Assembly (NCBI RefSeq): GCF_000820125.1
Contig: NZ_CDBY01000030.1
Location: forward strand, 1-64,000
From: Aeromonas simiae
GTDB taxonomy: Bacteria > Pseudomonadota > Gammaproteobacteria > Enterobacterales > Aeromonadaceae
Length of the DNA: 64,000 nucleotides
Direction: 5' to 3'
Part shown: one piece after another, positions 24,838-35,228 of the stretch
Layout of the letters: each line of letters opens with the position of its first letter
Position numbering within the stretch: position 1 is the stretch's first letter
Program-made: the position numbers and the translations under genes
Notes under the pieces: generated by a model
The model's input: the letters and a program-made list of their open reading frames with translations, nothing else
Told to the model about the DNA's origin: nothing
The model's database searches: none

Positions 24838-26183
24838 GGGTCGTGCGCACCCTGCGCGGTCGCCTGCTGGTGATCGCGCTCATCTGGTGCGGCCTGTTTC
24901 TCTCCGCCACCGGGTTCAGTCTGCAACTGATGCTGCGCAACTACTGGCAGGAGGCGGAGGCCGATGGCCTGCGCCTGCAACTGTTTGATCTCCTCTCGCG
25001 TCTCGAACTGGGTGAAGATGGCCTGCCACTGTTGAGCGAGCCCATGTCCGATCCCCGTTTTCGCCAGCCCTACTCGGGGTTTTACTGGCAGCTTGAGGCG
25101 CAGGACGTGGTGATGATCAAGTCGCGCTCCTTGTGGGATACCCAGCTGGTGAGCCATCGGCTCAAACCCGCCTTTGGCGACAAGGATCTGTTTCTTGGCA
25201 AGGGGCCGGGTGATGAGCCGCTGCTGCTGATGACCCGCAGCGTGCTGCTACCGGGCTCGGATCAGACCTTCCGGCTGGTGATCGCCAAAGACAGCACAGT
25301 GCTGAACCAGACCCTGCAAAAGACCCGCATCAGCCTCTTCCTCGGGTTGGGCTTTGCCGCCACCGGTCTCATCCTCGGTTTCCTGTTCCAGATCCTCTAC
25401 GGATTGCGCCCGCTGATGTTGCTGCGCCGCGAGCTGGTGCGCATCCACAAGGGAAATCAGGAGAAGTTCGAGCTGCACTACCCGCTCGAGGTGCAGCCGC
25501 TGGTCGAAGACATCAACCGCCTGCTGCACCACTACGGTGAGCTGCTCTCAAGGGCTCGCGCCCATACCGGCAACCTGGCCCACGCCCTCAAGACGCCGCT
25601 CTCCATCCTGCGTAACCAAGTCGATCTGCTGCCGGAGCCGGAGCGGCCCGGGGTGACCGAGCAGCTAGACCAGATCCAGCGCCATATCGATTACCACCTC
25701 GGCAAGGCGCGGGTGACCGGTGCGGCCAAGGTGCTCGGGGTCTCGACCCCGCTCAAGGCGCGCATCGAGTACATAGGAAGGGCCTTCTCCCGCCTCTATC
25801 ACGGCAAGGAGCTCATCATCGACGTCCCGGCCAGTCTGGCGGTCGGGGTCGAGGAGCAGGATTTCGACGAGATGGTGGGCAACCTGCTGGAGAACGCCTA
25901 CAAGTGGTCGAGTCAGTACATCCGCGTCTCGACCGCCGAGCTGGGCGACTGGATCAGCCTTCGCATCGAAGACGACGGCCCCGGCATGAGCGAGGATGAG
26001 ATGCGCTGCGCCATCGAGCGCGGGGTGCGCCTCGATGAGAAGGTGCCGGGCTCCGGGCTGGGGCTCAACATCGTCTCGGATCTGGTGGGGGCTTATCGTG
26101 GCAATCTCATCATGGGGCGTTCCGAACTGGGGGGGCTGGCGGCCTCCCTCTCCCTGCCCAAGGTGGCCAGGGTCGACCGCTGA
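24834..26183 (+). CDS. PhoQ-like sensor histidine kinase
   Basis: A 449-residue kinase. Helix about 12-33, periplasmic sensor 35-165 with a Trp/acidic-rich core, second helix about 166-190, HAMP-like linker, dimerisation domain with phospho-His250 (NLAHALKTPLSILRNQ), and an ATPase (NLLENAYKW, DDGPGMS, GSGLGLNIV). The AHALKTPL H box resembles the HSLKTPL of PhoQ. It forms an operon with the preceding regulator and ends at a strong terminator. Confidence 0.87.
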   Translation: MRVVRTLRGRLLVIALIWCGLFLSATGFSLQLMLRNYWQEAEADGLRLQLFDLLSRLELGEDGLPLLSEPMSDPRFRQPYSGFYWQLEAQDVVMIKSRSLWDTQLVSHRLKPAFGDKDLFLGKGPGDEPLLLMTRSVLLPGSDQTFRLVIAKDSTVLNQTLQKTRISLFLGLGFAATGLILGFLFQILYGLRPLMLLRRELVRIHKGNQEKFELHYPLEVQPLVEDINRLLHHYGELLSRARAHTGNLAHALKTPLSILRNQVDLLPEPERPGVTEQLDQIQRHIDYHLGKARVTGAAKVLGVSTPLKARIEYIGRAFSRLYHGKELIIDVPASLAVGVEEQDFDEMVGNLLENAYKWSSQYIRVSTAELGDWISLRIEDDGPGMSEDEMRCAIERGVRLDEKVPGSGLGLNIVSDLVGAYRGNLIMGRSELGGLAASLSLPKVARVDR

Positions 26184-26200
26184 TCCTGCGCCTGCATCGA

Positions 26201-26240
26201 AGGGGCGCCCTGCCGGCTGGTACAGGGCGCCCCTTTTCTT
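26201..26240 (+). terminator. Terminator of the PhoPQ-like operon
   Basis: Stem AGGGGCGCCCTG/CAGGGCGCCCCT with a 10-nt loop is followed by TTTCTTT. Confidence 0.85.
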
Positions 26241-26278
26241 TATCATTCCCCATCATTTTGCTTTGAAGACGCATCGCC

Positions 26279-27901
26279 ATGGCTCGAGCCCTCTCTATGC
26301 AGCTTGCCCAGTTGAATCTGACGGTAGGCGCGATTGAAGACAACTGTGACCGGATCATCGCGGCGGCCCGCCGCAGCGACGAGCTGGGTGCCGATCTGCT
26401 GGTCTGCTCCGAGCTGGCCATCACCGGCTATCCGCCCGAGGATCTGCTGCTGCGCCCGGATCTGATGACCCGGGTCGAGGCCGCGCTGAACCGCCTCGCC
26501 GCCTGGGGTGGCAAGGCCGGTATTCTGGTCGGCCACCCTTGGCGCGAGGGGGAGACGCTCTATAACGCCGCCTCCCTCTACGAGAACGGCCAGCTGCTGG
26601 CCCGCTACTACAAGCGCGAGCTGCCCAATTACGGGGTGTTCGACGAGAAGCGCTATTTCGGCGCCGGTGATGACTCCTGCGTGGTGCCCTTTCGCGGCCA
26701 CCTGCTTGGCCTGCTCATCTGCGAGGATCTGTGGCAACCGGGCCCGGCCCTGGCCGCCAAGATGGCGGGGGCTGAGATCCTGGTGACCATCAACGCCTCT
26801 CCTTATGACATGCACAAGCCCTGGCTGCGCCGCGAGCTGTTTAGCGAGCGCTGCGCGGCGACCGGCTTGCCGCTGGTCTACCTCAATCAGGTCGGTGGTC
26901 AGGATGAGCTGGTGTTCGACGGCTGCTCCAAGGTGTTCAACGGGGCGGGCGCGCTGACCCAGCGGCTGGCGGCCTTTGCCGAGGAGGAGGCGCTGGTGCG
27001 CTTTGTCGATGCCGAGCCGCAAGCGAAAGGGGATGCAGAGCAGAGCCTGCCCCCCCTTGGCGAGGTGTATCAGGCGCTGGTGCTGGCGGTGCGCGACTAC
27101 GTCAACAAGAACGGTTTCCAAGGGGCGGTGCTTGGCCTCTCCGGTGGCATCGACTCGGCGCTGACCCTGGCCATTGCCGGCGATGCCCTCGGCAAGGAGC
27201 GGGTACAGGCGGTGATGATGCCGTTTCGCTACACCGCCCAGATGAGCGTGGAAGACGCCAAAGAGCAGGCCGAGCGGATGGGGGTCGAGTTTGACATCGT
27301 CTCTATCGAGCCCATGTACGAGGCCTTCATGGGCCAGCTCACCCCCATGTTCGAGGGCACCGCTCGCGATACCACGGAAGAGAACCTGCAAGCGCGCTGC
27401 CGTGGCGTGATCTTGATGGCGCTCTCCAACAAGCGCCGGCGCATCGTGCTCACTACCGGCAACAAGAGCGAGATGGCGGTGGGTTATGCCACCCTCTATG
27501 GCGACATGGCCGGTGGCTTCGACGTGCTCAAGGATGTGCCCAAGACGCTGGTGTTCCAGCTGTGCGAGTACCGCAATTCGGTGGAATACGTGATCCCGCA
27601 GCGGGTCATTGATCGTCCCCCTTCGGCAGAATTGGCGCCAGATCAACTGGATCAGGACAGCCTGCCCCCCTACGACATCCTCGATGCCATCTTGCAGCGC
27701 TATGTGGAGCAGGATGCCTCGGTGGCCGACATGGTGGCCGAAGGGTTTGAAGAGGCGGTGGTGCGCAAGGTCATCCGTCTGGTCGACATCAACGAGTACA
27801 AGCGTCGTCAGGCGGCCGTCGGGCCGCGCATCTCGGCGCGCAACTTTGGTAAGGATCGCCGCTACCCCATCACCTCCGGGTTTGGCAGACAGAACTGGTA
27901 A
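26279..27901 (+). CDS. nadE: NadE, glutamine-dependent NAD+ synthetase
   Basis: A 540-residue two-domain enzyme making NAD+ from deamido-NAD+, ATP and glutamine. The N-terminal nitrilase-type glutaminase carries Glu45, Lys112 (KRELPNYGVFDE) and Cys148 (LLICEDLW). The C-terminal synthetase has the P-loop LSGGIDSA and TTGNKSEMAVGYATLYGDMAG. It is the long glutamine-using type, not the 275-residue ammonia type of E. coli. glnB follows 9 bp downstream, so NAD and nitrogen signalling genes are co-transcribed. Confidence 0.95.
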   Translation: MARALSMQLAQLNLTVGAIEDNCDRIIAAARRSDELGADLLVCSELAITGYPPEDLLLRPDLMTRVEAALNRLAAWGGKAGILVGHPWREGETLYNAASLYENGQLLARYYKRELPNYGVFDEKRYFGAGDDSCVVPFRGHLLGLLICEDLWQPGPALAAKMAGAEILVTINASPYDMHKPWLRRELFSERCAATGLPLVYLNQVGGQDELVFDGCSKVFNGAGALTQRLAAFAEEEALVRFVDAEPQAKGDAEQSLPPLGEVYQALVLAVRDYVNKNGFQGAVLGLSGGIDSALTLAIAGDALGKERVQAVMMPFRYTAQMSVEDAKEQAERMGVEFDIVSIEPMYEAFMGQLTPMFEGTARDTTEENLQARCRGVILMALSNKRRRIVLTTGNKSEMAVGYATLYGDMAGGFDVLKDVPKTLVFQLCEYRNSVEYVIPQRVIDRPPSAELAPDQLDQDSLPPYDILDAILQRYVEQDASVADMVAEGFEEAVVRKVIRLVDINEYKRRQAAVGPRISARNFGKDRRYPITSGFGRQNW

Positions 27902-28248
<347 letters not shown>

Positions 28249-28249
<1 letters not shown>

Positions 28250-28845
28250 TGAGAGCCCGCTTCGCCCTGGCCGGCGGCCTGTTGTTTGGCCTCACCGCCT
28301 GTAGTACCACGCCACCGGCCCAGCCGGAGAACCTGTGCCAGATCTTTCGCGAGAAGCCGAAGTGGCACGAGGCGGCGCTCAAGATGAATGAGCGCTGGGG
28401 CACTCCGGTGCAGGTGGTGATGGCGATGATGTATCAGGAGTCCTCCTTCGTGCATGACGCCAGGCCGCCGATGCAGTACTTCCTGTTCATCCCGACCGGG
28501 CGGGCCAGCTCGGCCTACGGTTATGCCCAGGTGAAGGACGAGACCTGGGACGACTACCAGCGCGAGACCGGCAATGGCTGGAGCAGCCGCGACGACTTTG
28601 CCGACGCCATCGATTTCATGGGCTGGTACACCCACAAGGCGCAGCGGGTCAATGGCACCTCCAAATGGAATGCCTATGGCCAGTACCTCAATTATCATGA
28701 GGGGATGGGCGGCTACCGGCGCGGTACCTACCGCAGCAAGGGGTGGCTGATGCAGGCCGCCCGCAAGGTAGAGGCCCGTGCCCAGCGTTACGGCGCCCAA
28801 TATCGACAATGCAAGGGCCAGCTCTCCACCGGAAGCTGGTTCTAG
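28249..28845 (+). CDS. Lipoprotein with lytic-transglycosylase (SLT-like) domain
   Basis: A 198-residue protein with signal [18 protein letters not shown] (lipobox LTAC, Cys18). The SLT-type motif has probable catalytic Glu64 (AMMYQESSF), then [17 protein letters not shown] and [10 protein letters not shown]. It should cleave peptidoglycan glycan strands at the outer membrane. It starts inside the glnB stop codon and is followed 20 bp later by luxS. Confidence 0.85.
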
Positions 28846-28865
28846 TCATCACTCAGGAGTCATAC

Positions 28866-29375
28866 ATGCCGCTTTTGGACAGTTTTACCGTTGATCACAC
28901 CCGCATGGAGGCTCCGGCTGTGCGGGTCGCCAAGACCATGCAGACCCCGCACAAGGACACCATCACCGTGTTCGACCTGCGTTTCTGCCAGCCGAACAAG
29001 GAGATCCTCTCCGAGCGCGGCATCCATACCCTCGAGCACCTGTTCGCCGGTTTCATGCGCGATCACCTCAACGGCACGGATGTCGAGATCATCGACATCT
29101 CCCCCATGGGTTGCCGTACTGGTTTCTACATGAGCCTGATCGGTGCCCCGAGCGAGGCGCGCGTCGCTGCGGCCTGGCAGGCGGCGATGGAGGATGTGCT
29201 CAAGGTGCAGGATCAAAAGCAGATCCCCGAACTGAACGAGTACCAGTGCGGCACCTATGCCATGCACTCCCTCGATGAGGCCAAGGCCATCGCCGGCAAC
29301 GTGGTGACCCGTGGCATCGGCGTCAATCACAATGACGAGCTGGCCCTGCCGCCCGAAAAGCTCCAGTCGCTGTAA
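28866..29375 (+). CDS. luxS: LuxS, S-ribosylhomocysteine lyase
   Basis: A 169-residue metalloenzyme of the activated methyl cycle that yields homocysteine and DPD, the AI-2 precursor. Metal ligands are His54 and His58 ([10 protein letters not shown]) and Cys128 ([11 protein letters not shown]). The catalytic Cys83 is in PMGCRTGFY. The start at 28866 has CAGGAG upstream. It is last in the nadE-glnB-lipoprotein-luxS run, with a terminator after it. Confidence 0.97.
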   Translation: MPLLDSFTVDHTRMEAPAVRVAKTMQTPHKDTITVFDLRFCQPNKEILSERGIHTLEHLFAGFMRDHLNGTDVEIIDISPMGCRTGFYMSLIGAPSEARVAAAWQAAMEDVLKVQDQKQIPELNEYQCGTYAMHSLDEAKAIAGNVVTRGIGVNHNDELALPPEKLQSL

Positions 29376-29390
29376 GCCAGACGGATAAGC

Positions 29391-29422
29391 GAAGGGCCGG
29401 TCACTGACCGGCCCTTCTTGTT
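29391..29422 (+). terminator. Terminator of luxS
   Basis: Stem GAAGGGCCGGTC/GACCGGCCCTTC with a 3-nt loop is followed by TTGTTTT. It also lies past the stop of the convergent diguanylate cyclase. Confidence 0.85.
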
Positions 29423-29431
29423 TTGCCGCGC

Positions 29432-30454
29432 TCAGATGGCCATCGGCATCACCCGGTTGCGGCCGAGCTCCTTGGCCTTGTAGAGCTGCTGATCGGTGCG
29501 CTCGACCAGATCGTCCCCATGTTCGCGGCCATTGTGCTCGGCCACCCCGAACGAGGCGGTGATGCTGTCGACCCGGCGGCCGCTCTTGCGATCCAGCACC
29601 GAGAGCTTCTCGGTGGCACGGCGCAGGCTCTCGGCCAACTGGCGTGAGAGCTGCAAATTCTTACCCGGCACCAGGATGGCGAACTCTTCGCCGCCGAAGC
29701 GAAACACCTGCACCCCCTCCTTGGCGGCATCGCGCAAGCGACGGGCGAAGGCGCGCAGCACCTGATCCCCGAGCAGGTGGCCGTACTCGTCATTGAAGGC
29801 CTTGAAGCGATCGATGTCGGCCAGGATCAGGCTAAATGGTTTGCCGGTACGGCTCAGTGCCTCCAGCTCTATCTCGAAGGCGCGGCGGTTGAGCAGGCCG
29901 GTGAGGGGGTCCTCATTGGCCTGGCGGCGGGTCTCGTCGAGGGCCTGGCGCAGGTCGCGGATCTCCTTCTCGGCATTGCTGATCTGGCTGCGAAAGTGCA
30001 GCGTGGCCATGCGGATATCGCGCGATTCCCGCACCAGTTCGCGCAGCACGCCCATGGTCTCCTCCAGGCTCAGCCCCTCTTCATCGATCTGGCCGAGCTT
30101 GCCGAAGTTACGATCCAGCATGTCCTGAAACAGGCCGGTGTCGGCCAGCGCATCTTGCACCGAGTGGGCGAACTCATTGGCCACGCTGGTCAGGTTCTGT
30201 TTGGCGCTTTCCAGATCTTTTTCCTGCTGACTGGCCAGGAACTGATAGTAGAGGCGTTCGCTGGTGACCAGGGAGCAGGTTCCCTGTTGGCGCAGCGTCT
30301 CTTCAATGGCGTGGTTGAGGGGGGGAATGGTGGCGGCAACATAGTGGTACCAGACCGCATAGTGGGGAGGGGTGGTGGGGATCTGGTATTTGATCATCAG
30401 CGGCACTGCCTGTTTCAGGTAGGAGGCCGACTGGGCGAATGAATCCTTACTCAT
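29432..30454 (-). CDS. GGDEF diguanylate cyclase without I-site
   Basis: A 340-residue protein that makes c-di-GMP from GTP. The N-terminal 165 residues are helical, with a coiled coil before the catalytic domain (about 130-178), and no membrane helix, so it is cytoplasmic. The active site is GGEEF at 254-258 with FSLILADIDRFKAFND upstream. The inhibitory RxxD motif expected five residues before GGEEF is replaced by KEGV (245-248), so product inhibition at that site is unlikely. It is a single gene; its 5' region holds an inverted repeat (30553-30570). Confidence 0.92.
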   Translation of the reverse strand: MSKDSFAQSASYLKQAVPLMIKYQIPTTPPHYAVWYHYVAATIPPLNHAIEETLRQQGTCSLVTSERLYYQFLASQQEKDLESAKQNLTSVANEFAHSVQDALADTGLFQDMLDRNFGKLGQIDEEGLSLEETMGVLRELVRESRDIRMATLHFRSQISNAEKEIRDLRQALDETRRQANEDPLTGLLNRRAFEIELEALSRTGKPFSLILADIDRFKAFNDEYGHLLGDQVLRAFARRLRDAAKEGVQVFRFGGEEFAILVPGKNLQLSRQLAESLRRATEKLSVLDRKSGRRVDSITASFGVAEHNGREHGDDLVERTDQQLYKAKELGRNRVMPMAI

Positions 30455-30782
30455 GGAGACCCTGTCTCATAACTGACGGACGCACCTAGTATGACAGAGG
30501 CTGTCGTCAACCGGCAGAGGGGGAGTGCATTGAAGGCGATTCGGTGAAAAATGGATCGTGAATACGATCCTTACTCAATAAATAAAAATGTATGAGAGCG
30601 TTATATTTATAAGGAATAGGTCTTAAAGCAAAAATAATTATTAAATTCATTATCGGTTTTTGGCTTTTTTTCTATCCCGTTAATCGCTGTTTTGCCGCTT
30701 GTCTGTTGAATGATGTCTGCCAACATCTCCCGGGCCGGCCTCGCAACTGCCGGTATCTTCACCACTACACGGGATAATCATC
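30455..30782. other. AT-rich divergent intergenic region (328 bp)
   Basis: No gene is seen. The left third carries the leader of the diguanylate cyclase. A perfect 7-bp inverted repeat (GGATCGT-GAAT-ACGATCC) lies at 30553-30570. From about 30568 to 30690 the sequence is strongly AT-rich compared with its surroundings, with T and A tracts typical of H-NS-bound promoters. Promoters for both flanking genes are likely here. Confidence 0.6.
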
Positions 30783-31760
30783 ATGAACAAGTCGCAGACC
30801 TCTCACACCATCGCCAACCAACCACAACCGACCGCCGGGGTGGCCGCGTTTCTTGCCGCCCTAAATGGCGCGGGTGGCAAGCCGATGGAGCAGATGACGC
30901 CAGCAGAAGCCCGTCAGGTGTTGATCGGTGCCCAGCAAGGGGCTGAACTGCCCCCCGCCGACGTGAGCGAGAAGCAGATCACCGCGCTTGGCAAACCGCT
31001 GACCCTGACCATCGTCAAGCCGGTGGGGGCCACCGGTGTACTGCCCGCCTTCATGTTCTTCCATGGCGGCGGCTGGGTGCTGGGGGATTTCCCGACCCAC
31101 GAGCGCTTTGTACGGGATCTGGTGGTGGAGTCCGGCATGGCGGCGGTGTTCGTCAACTACGATCCTTCGCCCGAGTCGCACTTCCCCGTCGCCATCACTC
31201 AATCCTATGAGGCCACCAAGTGGGTCGCCGAGCACGGTGCCGAGATTGGGGTGGATGGCAGCCGGCTGGCGCTGGTGGGCAACAGCGTGGGGGGCAACAT
31301 GGTGGCCGCTGTGGCGCTGCAAGCCAAGCAGCACGGCACGCCGGCCATCCGCTACAACGTGATGTTCTGGCCGGTGACCAATGCCGACTTTGGCACCGAC
31401 TCCTACCAGCGTTATGCGCAAGGCCACTTCCTGACCCAGGGGATGATGCGCTGGTTCTGGGATAACTACACCACCAGCGAACAGGATCGCGCCAGCATCC
31501 TCGCCTCGCCGCTGCGCGCCAGCCACGAGCAGCTGGCCGGCCTGGCACCGACCCTGATCCAGACCGCCGAGCTCGACGTGCTGCGTGACGAAGGGGAGGC
31601 CTTCGGTCGCAAGCTCGATGAAGCCGGGGTCAAGGTCACGGTGACCCGTTATAACGGCCTTATCCATGATTACGGCCTGCTCAATGCCCTGAGCCAGGAG
31701 CCGGCGGTGCGTACTGCGCTCTCTCAGGTGGCCAGCGAGCTGAAGAATCGTCTCAAGTAA
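30783..31760 (+). CDS. HSL-type alpha/beta-hydrolase (esterase)
   Basis: A 325-residue protein of the hormone-sensitive-lipase group. Oxyanion motif HGGG 94-97, nucleophile Ser168 (VGNSVGGN), Asp265 (TAELDVLRDE) and His295 (NGLIHDYG) form the triad. No convincing signal peptide is seen; the first 20 residues are polar. It should hydrolyse short acyl esters; the natural substrate is unknown. It is a single gene with an AT-rich upstream region and a terminator after it. Confidence 0.9.
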   Translation: MNKSQTSHTIANQPQPTAGVAAFLAALNGAGGKPMEQMTPAEARQVLIGAQQGAELPPADVSEKQITALGKPLTLTIVKPVGATGVLPAFMFFHGGGWVLGDFPTHERFVRDLVVESGMAAVFVNYDPSPESHFPVAITQSYEATKWVAEHGAEIGVDGSRLALVGNSVGGNMVAAVALQAKQHGTPAIRYNVMFWPVTNADFGTDSYQRYAQGHFLTQGMMRWFWDNYTTSEQDRASILASPLRASHEQLAGLAPTLIQTAELDVLRDEGEAFGRKLDEAGVKVTVTRYNGLIHDYGLLNALSQEPAVRTALSQVASELKNRLK

Positions 31761-31779
31761 AGGGTGATTCGGGAACCCA

Positions 31780-31805
31780 GGGGAGCGCATGGCGCTCCCT
31801 TTTTG
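31780..31805 (+). terminator. Terminator of the esterase gene
   Basis: Stem GGGAGCGC/GCGCTCCC with a 3-nt ATG loop is followed by TTTTTGT. Confidence 0.85.
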
Positions 31806-31892
31806 TCATATACCGGGCAAAAACGGTCATTTTCCCGCGCTGTTGCGGTCAGATAGGGAAAGGCAGGCTGCCATTGTGGTTGATTGTGGGGA

Positions 31893-31898
31893 TATAAT
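31893..31898 (+). promoter_or_regulatory. Consensus -10 box upstream of rnr
   Basis: A perfect TATAAT lies 30 bp before the rnr start. No convincing -35 hexamer is seen at 16-18 bp. AAGAAGG (31914-31920) is the ribosome site. Confidence 0.5.
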
Positions 31899-31927
31899 GG
31901 GGCGGAACCCTACAAGAAGGCCTGCCT

Positions 31928-34300
31928 ATGTCTCATCAAGATCCCTTCCTCGAACGCGAGGCCGAAAAATACGAAAATCCCATCGCCAGCCGCGAACTGC
32001 TGCTGCAGGTCATTGAGGACCATGTGCGTCCCATGTCACGCGAGGAGATTGCCCGCGAGCTGAAGCTGACCGATGAGGATCATTTGGAGGCCTTGCGCCG
32101 TCGTCTGCGTGCCATGGAGCGCGATGGCCAACTGGTATTCACCCGCAATCAAACCTATGCCCTGCCGGACCGTCTCAACCTGGTCAAGGGGTACGTGCTT
32201 GGCCATCGCGATGGTTTTGGCTTCCTGCGTCCGGATGGCGGTGGCCAGGATCTCTATCTCAACAACCGCGAGATGCAGCGCCTGATGCACGGCGACTATG
32301 CCCTGGTGCAGCCGACCGAGATTGACCGCAAGGGGCGCCAGGAGGCGCGTCTGGTGCGGGTGCTCAAGCCGCGCGAGATGGACATAGTCGGCCGCTACTT
32401 CATCGAGAATGGGGTGGGCTTCGTGGTGCCGGATGACAGCCGTATCGGCCAGGACATCCTGATCCCGGAAGGGGAGAACAAGGGGGCGCGCCAGAGCCAG
32501 GTGGTGGTGGTGCGTCTGACCCAGCGTCCGACCGGCCGCCTCAACGCCCTCGGTACCGTCATCGAGGTGCTGGGCGAGAACATGGCGCCGGGCATGGAGA
32601 TCGAGATTGCCCTGCGCAACCACGGCATCCCGCACACCTGGCCGGAAGAGGTCAGCAAGGAGATCGCCAATCTGACCGAAGAGGTGCCCGAGAAGGCCAA
32701 GGAGGGGCGTTTTGACCTGCGCTCCCTGCCGCTCATCACCATCGATGGGGAAGATGCCCGCGACTTCGACGACGCCGTCTTCTGTGAGAAGAAGAAGGGC
32801 GGCGGCTGGCGCCTGTGGGTGGCCATCGCCGACGTCTCGGCCTATGTGAAGCCGGGCACCGCCCTCGACAAGGAAGCCTACCAGCGCGGCAACTCGGTCT
32901 ATTTCCCCGAGTTCGTGGTGCCCATGCTGCCCGAGGTGCTCTCCAACGGCCTGTGCTCGCTCAACCCCCAGGTCGATCGTCTGTGCATGGTGTGCCAGAT
33001 GACCATCTCCGCCAGTGGCCGTCTCTCCGGCTTCACCTTCTATGAGGCGGTGATGAACTCCCACGCCCGCATGACCTACACCAAGGTGGCGGCCATTCTG
33101 GAAGGGGACCCCAAGCTGCGCGAGCAGTATGCCCCGATCGTCGGTCACATCGAGGAACTCAACAACCTCTACAAGACCCTCAAGCACTCCCGTCATCAGC
33201 GCGGCGCGGTGGAGTTCGAAAGCGAAGAGACCCGCTTCATCTTCAACGCCGAGCGCAAGATCGACCGCATCGTGCCGCTGGTGCGTAACGACGCCCACAA
33301 GATCATCGAAGAGTGCATGATCCTGGCCAACGTGGCCTCGGCCCGTTTCATCGAGAAGCACGAGGCGGCGGCCCTGTTCCGGGTGCACGACCGTCCGGGT
33401 GAAGAGCGCCTGACCGGTTTTCGCCAGTTCCTCGCCGAGCTGGGTCTGGAGCTGGGTGGCGGCCTCGAGCCCGAGCCGAAGGATTTCGCCGAGCTGGCGG
33501 CCAAGTTTGAAGGGCGCCCGGATGCCGAGCTGCTCTCGACCATGCTGCTGCGCTCCATGCGTCAGGCCATCTATCAGGCCGACAACATCGGCCACTTCGG
33601 ATTGGCGCTGAAATCCTACGCCCACTTCACCTCGCCGATCCGCCGTTATCCGGATCTCATCTTGCACCGCGCCATCAAGTACCTGGTGGCCAAGGAGCAG
33701 CAGGGCAATGTGCGCCACAAGTGGACGCCGAGCGGCGGCTACCACTACAGCCTCGACGAAGTCGATCCGATGGGCGAGCACTGCTCCATGACCGAGCGTC
33801 GTGCCGACGACGCCACCCGTGACGTGGCCGACTGGCTCAAGTGCGAGTACATGCTCGATCACGTGGGTGACGAGTTTGATGGCGTCATCGCCAGCGTCAC
33901 CGGCTTTGGCTTCTTCGTGCGCCTTGCCGAGATCCACATCGACGGTCTGGTGCACGTCAGCTCGCTGACCAACGACTACTACCAGTTTGATGCCATTCAC
34001 CAACAGCTGATCGGTGAGAACTTCCGCCGCCGCTATCGCCTCGGCGACAAGGTGCGGGTCAAGGTGATGGCGGTCAGCCTCGATGAGCGCAAGATTGACT
34101 TCATCATGGTGGAGGAGCCCCTCAACGTCAGTGGCAAGGGCACCAAGCAGGCGGTGAAGAAGATCAACCAGATCAAGAAGGAAAAAGCCAAGACCGAGCG
34201 TCGCCGTGGCCAGCGCAGCGCCAGCAAGGAGTCGAAGGGGGGCGAGCGTTCGTCCAGCCGTCGCCCGAGCCAGAAGCCGCGCGGTAGCAGCAAGGCCTGA
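31928..34300 (+). CDS. rnr: Ribonuclease R
   Basis: A 790-residue 3'-5' exoribonuclease that degrades structured RNA and acts in rRNA and tmRNA quality control. Domains in order: N-terminal helix-turn-helix (about 15-80), two cold-shock domains (about 80-235), RNB catalytic domain with the Asp cluster [13 protein letters not shown] (about 275-290), S1 domain (about 640-725), and a Lys/Ser/Arg-rich tail. rlmB follows after a terminator-like hairpin, as in many gammaproteobacteria. Confidence 0.96.
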   Translation: MSHQDPFLEREAEKYENPIASRELLLQVIEDHVRPMSREEIARELKLTDEDHLEALRRRLRAMERDGQLVFTRNQTYALPDRLNLVKGYVLGHRDGFGFLRPDGGGQDLYLNNREMQRLMHGDYALVQPTEIDRKGRQEARLVRVLKPREMDIVGRYFIENGVGFVVPDDSRIGQDILIPEGENKGARQSQVVVVRLTQRPTGRLNALGTVIEVLGENMAPGMEIEIALRNHGIPHTWPEEVSKEIANLTEEVPEKAKEGRFDLRSLPLITIDGEDARDFDDAVFCEKKKGGGWRLWVAIADVSAYVKPGTALDKEAYQRGNSVYFPEFVVPMLPEVLSNGLCSLNPQVDRLCMVCQMTISASGRLSGFTFYEAVMNSHARMTYTKVAAILEGDPKLREQYAPIVGHIEELNNLYKTLKHSRHQRGAVEFESEETRFIFNAERKIDRIVPLVRNDAHKIIEECMILANVASARFIEKHEAAALFRVHDRPGEERLTGFRQFLAELGLELGGGLEPEPKDFAELAAKFEGRPDAELLSTMLLRSMRQAIYQADNIGHFGLALKSYAHFTSPIRRYPDLILHRAIKYLVAKEQQGNVRHKWTPSGGYHYSLDEVDPMGEHCSMTERRADDATRDVADWLKCEYMLDHVGDEFDGVIASVTGFGFFVRLAEIHIDGLVHVSSLTNDYYQFDAIHQQLIGENFRRRYRLGDKVRVKVMAVSLDERKIDFIMVEEPLNVSGKGTKQAVKKINQIKKEKAKTERRRGQRSASKESKGGERSSSRRPSQKPRGSSKA

Positions 34301-34315
34301 TCTTGAGTGAAAGAA

Positions 34316-34354
34316 GGGGGCACGGCTCGGCAACGGGCCGTGCCCCCGTTTTAT
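34316..34354 (+). terminator. Terminator between rnr and rlmB
   Basis: Stem GGGGGCACGGC/GCCGTGCCCCC with a 10-nt loop is followed by GTTTTATT. Confidence 0.8.
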
Positions 34355-34469
34355 TGCGCCCCCTTAATCCACCGGCCAGTTCCGGTATACTGGCGGGCAA
34401 GCGTGGCCGCGGTGGGCGGTCATCATCAATGTCGCCGCGCGCATGCGGGCACGATAGGATTTCCAGTCA

Positions 34470-35219
34470 ATGAGCAGTGAACTGATTTACGGCATTCACG
34501 CGGTCGCCTCCCTGCTGGAGCGGGCGCCGGAGCGTTTCATCGAGGTGTGGGCCCTCAAGGGACGGGAGGATGAGCGCCTGCTGCCCCTGCTGACCGAGCT
34601 GGAAGGCCTCGGCATCCGGGTGCAGGCGGTCGGGCGCAAGGCGCTCGACGACAAGAGCGAGGGCAACAATCACCAGGGGATCATGGCCAGGGTGATCGAG
34701 GCGCCGCGCCTTTCCGAGCACGATCTTGCCAGCTTGCTCGACACCCTAGGTGGCAAGGATGAGGCCCCTTTCCTGCTGGTGCTCGACGGGGTGACCGACC
34801 CCCACAATCTGGGGGCCTGCCTGCGCAGCGCCGATGCCGCCGGTGTGCACGCCGTGGTGGTGCCCAAGGACAAGGCCACCGGCCTCACCCCGATCGTGCG
34901 CAAGGTGGCCTGTGGCGCCGCCGAGGTGGTGCCGCTCATCCAGGTGACCAACCTGGCGCGCACCCTGCGTGAGCTGCAAGAGCGCGGCGTCTGGATCGTC
35001 GGCACCGCCGGCGAGGCGGATCACGATCTCTATCAGGCCAAGCTGACCGGCCCCATGGCGCTGGTGATGGGGGCCGAGGGCAAGGGGATGCGCCGCCTCA
35101 CTCGCGAGCACTGCGACGAGCTGGTCAGTATTCCGATGGCTGGCGCTGTCTCTAGCCTCAACGTCTCGGTGGCGACTGGCGTCTGCCTGTTCGAGGCGGT
35201 GCGTCAGCGCCGCGCCTGA
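34470..35219 (+). CDS. rlmB: RlmB, 23S rRNA Gm2251 2'-O-methyltransferase
   Basis: A 249-residue SpoU-family knotted methyltransferase. The N-terminal L30e-like substrate domain (1-75) precedes the catalytic domain with motif 1 [16 protein letters not shown], motif 2 [13 protein letters not shown] and motif 3 [18 protein letters not shown]. It methylates G2251 in the ribosomal P loop. A short Crp/Fnr gene starts 9 bp after its stop. Confidence 0.95.
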   Translation: MSSELIYGIHAVASLLERAPERFIEVWALKGREDERLLPLLTELEGLGIRVQAVGRKALDDKSEGNNHQGIMARVIEAPRLSEHDLASLLDTLGGKDEAPFLLVLDGVTDPHNLGACLRSADAAGVHAVVVPKDKATGLTPIVRKVACGAAEVVPLIQVTNLARTLRELQERGVWIVGTAGEADHDLYQAKLTGPMALVMGAEGKGMRRLTREHCDELVSIPMAGAVSSLNVSVATGVCLFEAVRQRRA

Positions 35220-35228
35220 GGCCTTGCG

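Noticed and set aside
32036-34333. 765-codon minus-strand frame opposite rnr
   Set aside because: Shadow of RNase R; composition is antisense-like, and it spans a terminator.
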